From: an uncultured Oscillospiraceae bacterium
GTDB taxonomy: Bacteria; Bacillota; Clostridia; Oscillospirales; Ruminococcaceae
Length of the DNA stretch: 64,000 bases
Reading direction: 5' to 3'
Assembly (NCBI GenBank): GCA_934464775.1
Contig: CAKSKG010000004.1
Location: 1-64,000 of the forward strand
Notes under the pieces: model-generated
What the model was told of the DNA's origin: nothing
Seen by the model: only the letters and a program-made list of their open reading frames with translations
The model's database searches: none
Shown: positions 1 through 8,432 of the stretch, in pieces
Numbering within the stretch: position 1 is the stretch's first letter
Layout: each line of letters begins with the position of its first letter
Program-made: the position numbers and the translations under genes

Positions 1-318
1 TACTCCCATTATAACACGAGTTGCTTTATGTGTCATTATTATTTTTTCGGGTGTTGCACTTATATTGTAAATCTATCTTTAATATAAATTTAATCGAAAA
101 AATAAATCACCGAAGATAATATTGCCCCGCAGCGCAGAAGCTCACACCTCCGTGCTGCGGGGTTCTCCGTTTCTGCTTTGATTAAGCCAAGATTAATAAA
201 ATGCAGACGAATTTGAATAAATGCCACCCGAAAAATGCAATTTATTATACTATTATACAAAACGAGCCGCCGTTTTTCGTGGTATTGCCGAAAATAATGG
301 TGAATGTGTGATTATCTC
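1..318. other. Intergenic stretch at window start
   Basis: No convincing gene is seen here. The only clear structure is a GC-rich hairpin at 125-162. The rest is AT-rich and probably carries the 3' end of the preceding transcription unit, which lies outside the window. Confidence 0.5.
125..172 (+). terminator. Hairpin, probable terminator of an upstream gene
   Basis: CCCCGCAGC (125-133) pairs with GCTGCGGGG (154-162), and a T-rich stretch follows. The gene it would terminate lies left of the window. Confidence 0.55.
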
Positions 319-347
319 TTGAAAAATACGGCATTTTTTGATAAAAT
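319..347 (+). promoter_or_regulatory. Sigma-A promoter of the alanine symporter gene
   Basis: TTGAAA (319-324), a 17 bp spacer, then TAAAAT (342-347). The start codon follows about 35 bp later. Confidence 0.65.
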
Positions 348-382
348 AGATAGTATATTTATTGTATAAGGAGAGTGTGTTC

Positions 383-1855
383 GTGAGCACAGTAGATCAG
401 ATCATAGCGAAAATACAGGACATAGTATGGGGTCCGCCCCTGATAATACTTCTTCTCGGAACAGGATTGTATCTTTCAATAAGGCTGGGCTTTCTCCAGA
501 TAAGTCAGCTGCCCAGAGCGTTCCACTATCTTTTCCATAACGAGACCGAGGGTCACGGAGAGGTCAGCAGCTTCGGTGCGCTTTGTACGGCACTTTCCGC
601 AACTATCGGAACGGGAAATATCGTCGGCGTTGCAACAGCTATCGTTGCAGGCGGTCCCGGTGCGCTTTTCTGGATGATCGTTGCCGCATTTTTCGGTATC
701 GCAACAAAGTTTACCGAGGGCTTCCTTGCGGTCAAGTTCAGAAAGGTCGATGAAAACGGACATATCCTCGGCGGTCCTTTCTACTACATAGAAAACGGCA
801 TGGGTCCCAAGTGGAAGTGGCTTGCCAAGCTTTTTGCATTTTTCGGAGCATTCTGCGGAATCTTCGGTATCGGTACCATTTCTCAGGTAAACGGTATCGC
901 TTCCGCCGTAAAGAATTTCTTCGATCCCGATACGGCTCATGCTGTTTCGATTTTCGGACGTGATTATTCTATTGCTGTTGTTATTGCAGGCGTTATCGTA
1001 ACTCTTCTTGCCGCACTGGTAATCATCGGCGGTCTGAAGAGAATCTCCAAGGTTGCACAGGTTGTCGTGCCTTTCATGGCCTGCCTTTATGTGCTGTTTG
1101 CAGTTATTCTTCTTGCCTGCAATGTTACAAAGATACCTGCCGCAGTTGTTCTTATCGTTAAGGGTGCATTCAATCCCCGTGCGGTAACGGGCGGTGCTGT
1201 GGGAAGCATCATCGTTGCAATGCAGAAGGGTATCGCAAGAGGTATCTTCTCCAATGAATCGGGCATCGGCTCCGCGCCTATCGCAGCAGCTGCCGCAACA
1301 ACAAAGGAACCTGCACGTCAGGGTCTTGTTTCTATGCTCGGTACATTCATTGATACTATCATCATCTGCACAATGACAGGTCTCAGCATCGTTATCACTG
1401 GCTCATGGGATATCGGTCTTGAGGGCGTTGCGGTAACAACAAACGCTTTCCAGAATGGAATCCCTTTCCTCAGCGACAGCGCAGCAGCATTTATCCTTAT
1501 GGTCTGCCTGGTGTTCTTTGCATTCACAACTATTCTCGGCTGGGATTATTACGGCGAGAGATGCGTTGAATATCTTGCAGGAAAGCACGGCAAGGGCGCT
1601 GTTAAGATCTACCGCATACTTTATATCATCGCCGTTTTCTGCGGTCCTTACATCACTATCGCAGCTGTATGGAATATGGCGGACGTTTCCAACGGACTCA
1701 TGGCATTCCCCAACTTGGTTGCACTGCTTGCACTCAGTGGAATCGTTTCAAAGGAAACAAAGGAATATCTGGCAAAGTGCCGCAATGAGAAAAAGGCTGC
1801 ATCGGGCGTCGGTGAGCTTGCCGAAGCCAAAGCGGATATTGCCCCCGAAGAATAA
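383..1855 (+). CDS. Sodium:alanine/glycine symporter (AGCS family)
   Basis: Integral membrane symporter importing alanine or glycine with sodium. The 490-residue product has the AGCS hallmarks near the N-terminus: IRLGFLQ, then the stretch around SATIGTGNIVGVATAI and the KFTEG motif. About ten hydrophobic segments follow, the usual family length. GTG at 383 is preferred because AAGGAG (368-373) lies 9 bp upstream. An in-frame TTG at 362 would start before that site. The gene is monocistronic, with its own promoter and a terminator right after the stop. The exact substrate (alanine, glycine or both) cannot be told from sequence. Confidence 0.93.
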   Translation: MSTVDQIIAKIQDIVWGPPLIILLLGTGLYLSIRLGFLQISQLPRAFHYLFHNETEGHGEVSSFGALCTALSATIGTGNIVGVATAIVAGGPGALFWMIVAAFFGIATKFTEGFLAVKFRKVDENGHILGGPFYYIENGMGPKWKWLAKLFAFFGAFCGIFGIGTISQVNGIASAVKNFFDPDTAHAVSIFGRDYSIAVVIAGVIVTLLAALVIIGGLKRISKVAQVVVPFMACLYVLFAVILLACNVTKIPAAVVLIVKGAFNPRAVTGGAVGSIIVAMQKGIARGIFSNESGIGSAPIAAAAATTKEPARQGLVSMLGTFIDTIIICTMTGLSIVITGSWDIGLEGVAVTTNAFQNGIPFLSDSAAAFILMVCLVFFAFTTILGWDYYGERCVEYLAGKHGKGAVKIYRILYIIAVFCGPYITIAAVWNMADVSNGLMAFPNLVALLALSGIVSKETKEYLAKCRNEKKAASGVGELAEAKADIAPEE

Positions 1856-1873
1856 ATCATCATATGTATAGCG

Positions 1874-1904
1874 TGCCGCTGCTTTTTGCAGCGGCATTAT
1901 TTTT
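1874..1904 (+). terminator. Intrinsic terminator after the symporter
   Basis: TGCCGCTGC (1874-1882) pairs with GCAGCGGCA (1888-1896) around a T5 loop, followed by TTATTTTT. It sits between the symporter stop and the GNAT ribosome site, so an upstream ATG at 1864 cannot be the GNAT start. Confidence 0.85.
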
Positions 1905-1917
1905 AGGAGAACGTACA

Positions 1918-2394
1918 ATGGATATTACAATAAAAAAGCTGACAGCGGAGGAATATCCCGAAGCCTATGAGCTGGCATGGGAGGTTTTTACGGAATATGA
2001 AGCTCCGCTTTATCCAAAAAGGGGAGCCGACAGCTTTCATGAGTTTCTGTACAGCGGAGAGATCGAAAAACGATATCATATGGGGCTTTATGATATGTAT
2101 ATCTGCTATGCGGACGGAAAGCCTGCGGCTGTGGGCAGCATAAGGGACGGAAGCCATTTGTCGCTGCTTTTCACACGCACCGAGTTCCAGAGAAAGGGTC
2201 TTGCCTCAATGCTGGTAAGAAAGCTTGCGGAGGATATGCGTGAAAAGGGAGAGGATATCATGACGGTGAATGCCTCACCCTACGGCGTGCCTTTTTATAA
2301 AGCAATAGGCTTTCTGCCTGTGGGAATGGAGAGCATGACCGACGGCATTATCTATACGCCCATGGCGGTCGATATTGACAAGCTGATAAAATGA
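1918..2394 (+). CDS. GNAT family N-acetyltransferase
   Basis: Predicted acetyl-CoA-dependent N-acetyltransferase of 158 residues, a normal single-domain GNAT length. The N-terminus MDITIKKLTAEEYPEAYEL is typical. The acetyl-CoA binding motif A is seen as FQRKGLASMLVRKL at about residues 90-105, and the C-terminal part contains NASPYGVPFYKAIGF, matching motif B. Start 1918 follows AGGAGA with good spacing. The acceptor substrate is unknown. The preceding terminator separates it from the symporter, so it may depend on read-through or a weak promoter not recognised here. Confidence 0.88.
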   Translation: MDITIKKLTAEEYPEAYELAWEVFTEYEAPLYPKRGADSFHEFLYSGEIEKRYHMGLYDMYICYADGKPAAVGSIRDGSHLSLLFTRTEFQRKGLASMLVRKLAEDMREKGEDIMTVNASPYGVPFYKAIGFLPVGMESMTDGIIYTPMAVDIDKLIK

Positions 2395-2420
2395 TTTATG
2401 CCGATAAACAGGCAAATAAA

Positions 2421-2450
2421 AAAAGCTCCGAAAAAAATCGGAGCTTTTTT
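2421..2450. terminator. Bidirectional terminator, GNAT and P1B ATPase
   Basis: AAAAGCTCCGA pairs with TCGGAGCTTTT (2438-2448), with T-runs in both directions, between convergent genes. Confidence 0.85.
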
Positions 2451-2484
2451 ATTTGGGGAGAATAATCAAAATATTAAGGGAAAT

Positions 2485-4359
2485 TTAAACTTTAAGCTTC
2501 AGCGTTCTTACCGAGTTGAGTATCGCCAGTACGGAAACGCCTACATCTGCGAATACGGCTGCCTGCATTCCTGCAAGACCGAGCGCACCGAGAATAAGTA
2601 CAAGTGCCTTTACGCCGAGAGCAAATACAATGTTCTGACGAACGATAGTCATTGTCTTGCGGGATATTCTGATAGCCGCAGGTATCTTTGAGGGCTTGTC
2701 GTCCATGATAACGATATCCGCCGCTTCAATAGCCGCATCTGAACCAAGACCGCCCATTGCAACGCCTATATCGGCGCAGGCAAGTACGGGTGCATCGTTG
2801 ATGCCGTCGCCTACGAAGATCAGCTTGCCCTTTTCGCTGAGTGATTTTTTCAGCTCTGCAACGTGCTCGACCTTTCCGTCGGGGAGAAGTTCGGTGTATA
2901 CCTCATCAAGATGAAGCTGCTTTGCGGTGTATTCGCCAACTTCCTTTGAGTCGCCTGTGAGCATTACGGTTTTCTTGATTCCGCAGCTGTGCATATCGCT
3001 TATAGCCTTTGCGGAGTCTTCCTTAACCTCGTCGGAGATAAGCACATAGCCTGCATATTTTCCGTCAACGGAAAGATATACCGCAGTGCCGGGACGGGAG
3101 GTACGGGGACATTCGCTGCCTGTTATCTCGGAGATATAAGCAGCCTTGCCTGCGCAGACCTTTTTTCCGTCGATGACCGCATAGACGCCGTTTCCTGCCT
3201 TTTCGCCCGAATCGGATATCCTTGATGCATCGGGTTCCTTTCCGTATGCTTTTTTAAGCGATACGGAGATCGGGTGGGAGGAATAATTTTCGGCATAAGC
3301 CGCATATTCGATAAGCTGTTCCTCCGTCATGCCAACGGGGGACACCTCTGTTACCGTGAAGCTGCCCTTTGTAAGAGTTCCTGTCTTATCCATAACAACC
3401 GTTTCGGCGCCGGAAAGTGCTTCAAGATAGTTGCTTCCCTTGATAAGTATACCGTTTGAGGAAGCTGCGCCGATTCCGCCGAAGAATCCAAGAGGCACCG
3501 AGATGACCAGTGCGCAGGGGCAGGAGATTACCAAGAATGTAAGCGCACGGTATATCCATTCCGACCAGTTTCCCGTGATTATTGAGGGAATGATAGCCAG
3601 AGCCGCCGCCAGACCAACTACTGCGGGAGTATATACAGCCGCAAATTTTGTGATGAAGTTTTCCGTCTTAGCCTTGTTTGATGCGGAGTTTTCCACAAGC
3701 TCAAGTATACGTGCAACAGTTGACTGACCGTATTCCTTTGAAACTTCGATCTCGATAACTCCGTTGAGATTGATGCAGCCGCTGAGTGCATCCGAACCGG
3801 GAATAAGCTCTCTGGGAACGGATTCTCCCGTCATTGCGGAAGTATCTGCGGAGGAGGTTCCCTTTGTTACAACGCCGTCCAGAGGGATCCTTTCACCGGG
3901 AGAAACAACGATAGTCTCGCCGACCCTGACTTCCTCGGGGGAAACCTCTATGGTTTTTCCGTCACGGATAACGTTTGCGCTGTCGGGACGGATATCCATA
4001 AGTCCGCTGATAGATTCTCTCGATTTTGAAACTGCATAATTCTCGAAAAATTCTCCCACAAGGAAGAACAGCATTACCTCAACGCCCTCGCTGTATTCGC
4101 CAACTGCGAAAGCGCCTATGGTAGCGATGCACATAAGGAAGTTTTCATCGAATACCTGACCGTTAAGGATGTTTTTTCCCGCTTTAAGCAACACGCCGCT
4201 GCCTGCCGCAAGATAAGCGGCAAGGAAAACAGCGAATTCGATGTACTTTCCATATGTGAACTTCTCAAAAGGAATGAGCATTCCGACGGCAAAGATAACG
4301 CCGCCTGCGATAACCCTTTTAAGAATATTTTTCTGCTTTTTGGAAAGCTTTATTTTCAT
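2485..4359 (-). CDS. Heavy-metal P1B-type ATPase, Zn/Cd/Pb class
   Basis: Metal-exporting ATPase of 624 residues in the cytoplasmic membrane. Motifs seen: TGES (178-181), the CPC metal site in a membrane helix (280-282), the phosphorylated Asp in DKTGTLT (324), the P1B-specific SHP, MTGDS and GDGINDAP. The last helices contain VKALVLILG followed by FADVGVS. A Lys and Asp at these places mark the P1B-2 (ZntA/CadA) group, so Zn2+, Cd2+ or Pb2+ are the likely ions. It lacks an N-terminal metal-binding domain. That domain is encoded by the gene immediately upstream, whose stop codon abuts this ATG, so the two are surely co-transcribed and perhaps translationally coupled. Confidence 0.92.
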   Translation of the reverse strand: MKIKLSKKQKNILKRVIAGGVIFAVGMLIPFEKFTYGKYIEFAVFLAAYLAAGSGVLLKAGKNILNGQVFDENFLMCIATIGAFAVGEYSEGVEVMLFFLVGEFFENYAVSKSRESISGLMDIRPDSANVIRDGKTIEVSPEEVRVGETIVVSPGERIPLDGVVTKGTSSADTSAMTGESVPRELIPGSDALSGCINLNGVIEIEVSKEYGQSTVARILELVENSASNKAKTENFITKFAAVYTPAVVGLAAALAIIPSIITGNWSEWIYRALTFLVISCPCALVISVPLGFFGGIGAASSNGILIKGSNYLEALSGAETVVMDKTGTLTKGSFTVTEVSPVGMTEEQLIEYAAYAENYSSHPISVSLKKAYGKEPDASRISDSGEKAGNGVYAVIDGKKVCAGKAAYISEITGSECPRTSRPGTAVYLSVDGKYAGYVLISDEVKEDSAKAISDMHSCGIKKTVMLTGDSKEVGEYTAKQLHLDEVYTELLPDGKVEHVAELKKSLSEKGKLIFVGDGINDAPVLACADIGVAMGGLGSDAAIEAADIVIMDDKPSKIPAAIRISRKTMTIVRQNIVFALGVKALVLILGALGLAGMQAAVFADVGVSVLAILNSVRTLKLKV

Positions 4360-4581
4360 TTAAAGAACGACCTCACAATCGGGTTCAACCTTCTCTATGC
4401 ATTTTACGACTTTCTTCATTATAGCGTCGAAATCAGCGTCATCGGCTGTTTCAACAGTAAGCTTCTGAGTCATGAAGCTAACGTTTGCATCGGCAACGCC
4501 GTCAAGCTTCTTGATAGCTGTTTCCATTTTAGCGGCGCAGTTTGCGCAGTCCAGATCCTTGAGTGCATATGTCTTTTTCAT
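4360..4581 (-). CDS. Stand-alone heavy-metal-associated (HMA) domain protein
   Basis: A 73-residue ferredoxin-like HMA domain, similar in fold to CopZ and to the N-terminal domains of metal ATPases. The metal-binding CxxC is visible in DLDCANCAAKME near the N-terminus. It ends with TAA directly before the ATG of the P1B ATPase. It probably acts as a cytosolic metal chaperone or as a detached regulatory domain of that pump. In many CadA/ZntA proteins this domain is fused, so this arrangement is a natural split or an ancestral separate form. No frameshift is needed to explain it: there is a clean stop and start. Confidence 0.88.
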   Translation of the reverse strand: MKKTYALKDLDCANCAAKMETAIKKLDGVADANVSFMTQKLTVETADDADFDAIMKKVVKCIEKVEPDCEVVL

Positions 4582-4620
4582 AATAATAACTCCATTCTGC
4601 CCGTGGGCTGTGTATTTTTA

Positions 4621-4668
4621 TTCATATGTTTCATTCGTGTTCAAACAAACATATGAATAACTGTTCAT
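4621..4668 (-). promoter_or_regulatory. ArsR/SmtB-type operator candidate for the metal ATPase operon
   Basis: ATGAA-N6-TTCAT (4653-4668) is a typical ArsR/SmtB core and lies just downstream of the -10. It overlaps a longer inverted repeat, TTCATATGTTT (4621-4631) with AAACATATGAA (4647-4657). An ArsR-family gene is encoded at 18.9 kb; whether it binds here is inference. Confidence 0.6.
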
Positions 4669-4675
4669 GTATTAT

Positions 4676-4703
4676 ATTATACTCAATATTTCCGATTTGT
4701 CAA
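4676..4703 (-). promoter_or_regulatory. Promoter of the HMA and P1B ATPase operon
   Basis: On the minus strand TTGACA (4703-4698), a 16 bp spacer, and TATAAT (4681-4676). The operator begins just downstream. Confidence 0.8.
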
Positions 4704-4794
4704 TAGCAAAATATAATTTTTCGGGCAGATTTTGCCTTTTCGGGCAAATTTAATTTTTTGTTAATATACGGTCTGTCGGGGCTAACCGCACTAT

Positions 4795-4837
4795 ATAAAA
4801 AATATGCGCAGATACCGTTATAAAGCATCTGCGCATA
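4795..4837 (-). terminator. Terminator after the GH13-DUF1653 gene
   Basis: TATGCGCAGAT (4803-4813) pairs with ATCTGCGCATA (4827-4837). On the minus strand a run of T follows the hairpin. Confidence 0.8.
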
Positions 4838-4856
4838 GCGTTATTTTTCAGTAAGA

Positions 4857-6596
4857 TCAGTCATTCACAAGAGCAAATCTTGGCTTTCTGTTGCCGTGAT
4901 CGTCAACATCTTCAAGGAACATCTTCAGAGGGCGCACCCATACAACAGGCTTGTCATATATCTGCATATAAACAACCTGCTCTTCAAGCGTCTCGTGATC
5001 CTTTGCAACGTTGAGAACAACGTAATCTCCGCCCTTGAAGTGCTTGTAGTGACCGCCAATAACGATCTTTCTGCCCTCGGGAACGCCAAGCGAGGGAGTA
5101 CCCTTGGGAGCTTCGTCCGCCTGCTGTGCAGCTTCCTCGGCAGCAGTGCTTTCGTGAACTGCTGGAGTCGGTTCCTGCTTTGTCTCGGCAGGCTTTTCAA
5201 GCTCTTCGATAGTTTCATCTTCAAGAATGGGCTGATTTACGGGAGGAGTTACAAAGCTGTCGTCCACCAGCACCATTGAGCTGTTCTTGGGAACGGTTAT
5301 TGAAGCGTTTCCGTTGTGAACGTCGAACTGACGGCCCGATATTCTGTCGGCAAGTCTTGAATACTTTGTGCCAAAGTTGAATGTGTAATCGCCGTCGCTG
5401 ATATTCAGTGCGATGTATACTTCCTGACCGTCCTTTTCGCGCTTGAAGAGGAAAGTCTGATTTTTCAGCTCCATTTTGCTGTATGATCCTGTCTGGATAG
5501 CTTCAAACTGCGATCTGATAGCGCCCAGAGCGGAGATGTGCTGAACAAGACGGTCATTGCGGTGGGGGATATCGTCAAGATCAAGGCAGGGACGTATCTC
5601 CGCATCGGCATTTTCACCCTTGCCCTTCTGACCGAGTATGCCGAACTCACTTCCGTAATAAACGGAGGGAACGCCGTACATCATATAGAGCAGAGTATAG
5701 CAGCAGTAGATATGCTCGGGATTTTTCAGCTGGCTTGCAAGACGTGCAACGTCATGATTGTCAACGAAGTTATACATATAAGTATCGCCGTACTGTCCCA
5801 GCTGATACTCGATGGAATGTGCGATCTCAAAATAGTTGCGGTCGTTGTGGGAGGAGTAGATGCCCTTGTAGCACTGATAGTTTGTTACGCAGTCGAACAT
5901 CTCGGGATTTGCCCACATTTTATAGTTGCCGTGGATTATCTCGCCCATGAGCCAGAAATCAGGCTTGAGTGAACGTGTAAAGGTATGAATGCGCTTGATG
6001 AAATCCTGTGTGAGGCAGTCTGCGGCGTCGAATCTGATGCCGTCGATGTCCCAGTCCTTGATCCACATTTCAACAGCGTCCAGCAGGTATTCAACTACCT
6101 CGTTGTTGTTGAGATTAAGCTTTACCAGATCGTAGCAGTTGTTCCAGCCCTCATACCAGAAGCCGTCGTTGTAAGGGGAATTTCCGCCGAAATTAAGATT
6201 GCAGAACCAGCCGCAGTAGCGGGAGTTCTGACGGTTCTTCTGAACGTCCTTGAAAGCAAAGTGATCTCTTCCGACGTGATTGAATACGCCGTCAAGGATA
6301 ATTCTTATGCCGTTGTCATGAAGAGCCTTGCAGACCTTGCCGAAGTCCTCGTTTGTGCCGAGACGGGCGTCTATCTTCTTGTAGTCGGTTGTATCGTAGC
6401 CGTGAGCCACCGACTCAAAAACGGGTCCGAAATAAACGGCGTTCATGTTCATTGCTTTAAGGTGAGGGATCCACTCGATCACCTTTTCGATGCGGTTCAC
6501 GGGTGTGTCGGAAGCGTCTCTGCGGAGACGCTCACAGCCGCAGAAGCCTAAAGGATAGATGTGGTATACGGCGGTCTTGGTTATCCAGTGTGACAT
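4857..6596 (-). CDS. GH13 alpha-amylase family enzyme fused to a C-terminal DUF1653 domain
   Basis: Predicted cytoplasmic alpha-glucan hydrolase of 579 residues. The (beta/alpha)8 barrel shows the GH13 signatures: DGVFNHVG, nucleophile Asp in GIRFDAADCL, acid/base Glu in LMGEIIHG, and the third acid in FVDNHDVARL. No signal peptide is seen, which suits maltodextrin or cyclomaltodextrin breakdown inside the cell. A Glu/Pro-rich linker (roughly residues 430-490) leads to a complete DUF1653 domain, recognisable from GHYKHFKGGDYVV, VVYMQIYD and WVRPLKMF. DUF1653 is normally a free small protein of unknown role, so the fusion is unusual. The ATG at 6596 follows AGGAG with good spacing; an ORF extension to 6674 lacks such a site and is not used. 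Confidence 0.9.
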   Translation of the reverse strand: MSHWITKTAVYHIYPLGFCGCERLRRDASDTPVNRIEKVIEWIPHLKAMNMNAVYFGPVFESVAHGYDTTDYKKIDARLGTNEDFGKVCKALHDNGIRIILDGVFNHVGRDHFAFKDVQKNRQNSRYCGWFCNLNFGGNSPYNDGFWYEGWNNCYDLVKLNLNNNEVVEYLLDAVEMWIKDWDIDGIRFDAADCLTQDFIKRIHTFTRSLKPDFWLMGEIIHGNYKMWANPEMFDCVTNYQCYKGIYSSHNDRNYFEIAHSIEYQLGQYGDTYMYNFVDNHDVARLASQLKNPEHIYCCYTLLYMMYGVPSVYYGSEFGILGQKGKGENADAEIRPCLDLDDIPHRNDRLVQHISALGAIRSQFEAIQTGSYSKMELKNQTFLFKREKDGQEVYIALNISDGDYTFNFGTKYSRLADRISGRQFDVHNGNASITVPKNSSMVLVDDSFVTPPVNQPILEDETIEELEKPAETKQEPTPAVHESTAAEEAAQQADEAPKGTPSLGVPEGRKIVIGGHYKHFKGGDYVVLNVAKDHETLEEQVVYMQIYDKPVVWVRPLKMFLEDVDDHGNRKPRFALVND

Positions 6597-6732
6597 TTTA
6601 TCATTCTCCTGTTCGGTCACAGCGGCGTGATGCGGAAATAGAAAAAAATATGCTGTGAAGTTTGCCTGCGTCACAGCCGCTTAGTATTTGGTGCATGAGG
6701 ATATTTCGCTTTCTTCATGCAGGTTCTTATGC

Positions 6733-6761
6733 ATTATATCATACTTTTTCTCTTTTTTCAA
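6733..6761 (-). promoter_or_regulatory. Promoter of the GH13-DUF1653 gene
   Basis: Minus strand TTGAAA (6761-6756), 17 bp spacer, TATAAT (6738-6733). The leader before the ATG at 6596 is about 130 nt. Between this promoter and the permease gene at 6925 I see only AT-rich DNA, with a TATAAT at 6874-6879 but no well-spaced -35. Confidence 0.75.
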
Positions 6762-6924
6762 TCGTTTGTTTATATATTTTACACAATGCACAATAATGTT
6801 AAAGATTATTATGGAAAAGCAACAATATGTGAATGTGAATATTTGCTGTGATAATATTGCTCTTTTTCACGCATATAATAGTCATGAATATACATAACCA
6901 AAGCATTGATAAGGAGATGTGAAC

Positions 6925-8019
6925 GTGGAAAAGCTGACGGCAAAAAAAATATTTCTGACAGGGCTTGGACTGTTTGTGCTGGCGGCGGCACTGAAAAGAT
7001 CGGACGAGATACTGGCGTTCTGCGGAAAGTTTATCGGGCTGCTTTTTCCCGTGCTGCTGGGAGTTCTTTTTGCCGTGGTTCTGAGCCGTCCCGCTGCGGC
7101 TGCGGAACGGATATCGGCAAAGCTCTTCGGCAGATTCGGCAGCAGGACCTGCCGCTGTATCGCCCTTGCGGTGATATATCTGCTTATTGCGGGAGCGGTC
7201 ATTCTTATAATATCAATAATTATCCCTCAGCTTGCGGACAGCATAAGCCTTTTCATCAACAGCTTTGACGGCTATTACAATAATTTTCTGGAGCTTGAAA
7301 GCAGGCTGTACAAGCGGACGGGACTTGCCGCCGCAAAATGGATAAGCGGTGCACTGGACAGCCTGATAGGCTATGTAAGCGGAAGAGCGCCCTCATTTGC
7401 AGAAAAAGCGGTAACTGTCACATCTTCGTTCATATCGGCTGTCACGGATATGATCTTTGCGCTGGTGATATCGGTGTATATACTGCTGGACAGGGAAAAA
7501 TTCAGGGAAGCGGCGGCGAAGCTCCCGTCTCTTTTCATGTCGGAGGAAAAGCGCCTGTCAGCAGTTCGGTATATCGGCATAATAACCGACTGCTTTTCAA
7601 AATTCATATGCGGTCAGCTTACGGAAGCAGTGATACTGGGCGGACTGTGCTTTCTCGGAATGGCGGTGCTGGGATTTGATTATCCTCTGCTCATTGGAAC
7701 GATGATCGGCGTAACGGCACTTATCCCCATAGCGGGAGCATTCATAGGAACAGTTCCTGCGGCATTCATGCTTTTTCTGATAGAACCCTCGCAGGCTCTG
7801 TGGTTCGTTGTTTTTATAATAATTCTCCAGCAGCTTGAAAACAATCTTATCTATCCAAAGGTGGTGGGAAGATCGGTGGGACTGCCGCCTGTGCTGATAC
7901 TGATAGCCATACTTTTCGGAGCGGGGCTTGGGGGAGTGGGCGGTATCCTTATAGGAGTTCCCGCCGCTTCGGTGATATATGTTATCGCAAAGGATAAGCT
8001 TTCGGACAACGGCGGCTGA
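6925..8019 (+). CDS. AI-2E family transporter (YtvI/PerM-like permease)
   Basis: Polytopic membrane protein of 364 residues of the former UPF0118 family. The C-terminal half carries the conserved region: GQLTEAVILGGLCFLGM, then GVTALIPIAGAFIGTVPAA, then LENNLIYPKVVGRSVGLPP. The N-terminal half has three hydrophobic segments. Some members export autoinducer-2 or act as ion antiporters; the substrate here is unknown. GTG at 6925 is chosen because AAGGAG (6911-6916) is 8 bp upstream; the GTG at 6919 would be only 2 bp away. No partner gene is adjacent, and a palindromic repeat follows directly. Confidence 0.88.
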   Translation: MEKLTAKKIFLTGLGLFVLAAALKRSDEILAFCGKFIGLLFPVLLGVLFAVVLSRPAAAAERISAKLFGRFGSRTCRCIALAVIYLLIAGAVILIISIIIPQLADSISLFINSFDGYYNNFLELESRLYKRTGLAAAKWISGALDSLIGYVSGRAPSFAEKAVTVTSSFISAVTDMIFALVISVYILLDREKFREAAAKLPSLFMSEEKRLSAVRYIGIITDCFSKFICGQLTEAVILGGLCFLGMAVLGFDYPLLIGTMIGVTALIPIAGAFIGTVPAAFMLFLIEPSQALWFVVFIIILQQLENNLIYPKVVGRSVGLPPVLILIAILFGAGLGGVGGILIGVPAASVIYVIAKDKLSDNGG

Positions 8020-8044
8020 TATACTGTATATTCCGTAAATATAC

Positions 8045-8218
8045 AGGTCACTTCTAGAAACCACCGGCTAAAGCCTTAGTACCTCATCTGCTTGCAGATT
8101 TTCCGTCATCTTGCACATAAATTTCTTGACATACGGCAGTATGACTGCGAAATTTCTATACAAGCTGACGAAAAATCTGACTGCGCATCTGAGGCACTAT
8201 GGTTTTTAGAGGCGACCT
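8045..8218. repeat. Palindromic MITE-like repeat, family 1, copy A (full length)
   Basis: 174 bp element bounded by imperfect terminal inverted repeats, AGGTCACTTCTAGAAACCA on the left and TGGTTTTTAGAGGCGACCT on the right. The arms stay complementary far inward (CAGATTTTCCGTCA against TGACGAAAAATCTG). The same unit recurs at 31930, 43408 and 45115. It contains no coding sequence. Confidence 0.88.
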
Positions 8219-8260
8219 ACAGTAAAAACATCATAAATTAACGGATAATAAAAATTTATC

Positions 8261-8278
8261 GTGTTAAATTATTGACAA
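8261..8278 (+). promoter_or_regulatory. Candidate Rex operator overlapping the aconitase promoter
   Basis: GTGTTAA-ATTA-TTGACAA matches 12 of the 14 specified bases of the clostridial Rex consensus TTGTTAA-N4-TTAACAA. Its right half contains the -35 box, where bound repressor would block polymerase. The rex gene lies 4 kb downstream behind icd. Confidence 0.55.
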
Positions 8279-8300
8279 TCAGCCGAAAAAATGTTATTAT
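8272..8300 (+). promoter_or_regulatory. Promoter of the aconitase gene
   Basis: TTGACA (8272-8277), 17 bp spacer, TATTAT (8295-8300). It implies a leader of about 125 nt before the ATG at 8433. The leader holds some GC-rich pairing but no riboswitch I recognise. Confidence 0.75.
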
Positions 8301-8432
8301 AAAAGATATTATTGAATATGTATGTCACGCCGCGGAACGGTCTTGCCGTTTCACGGTGATGAAGCGCAAAAAAAGATGCGGCGGCGGTTATTTTCCGCCT
8401 GCTGTAAAATGCATGGAAAGGCAGGATATTTC

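Noticed and set aside
8301..8432. Riboswitch in the aconitase leader
   Set aside because: The 125 nt leader has GC-rich pairing but no conserved core of a class I know; left as plain leader.
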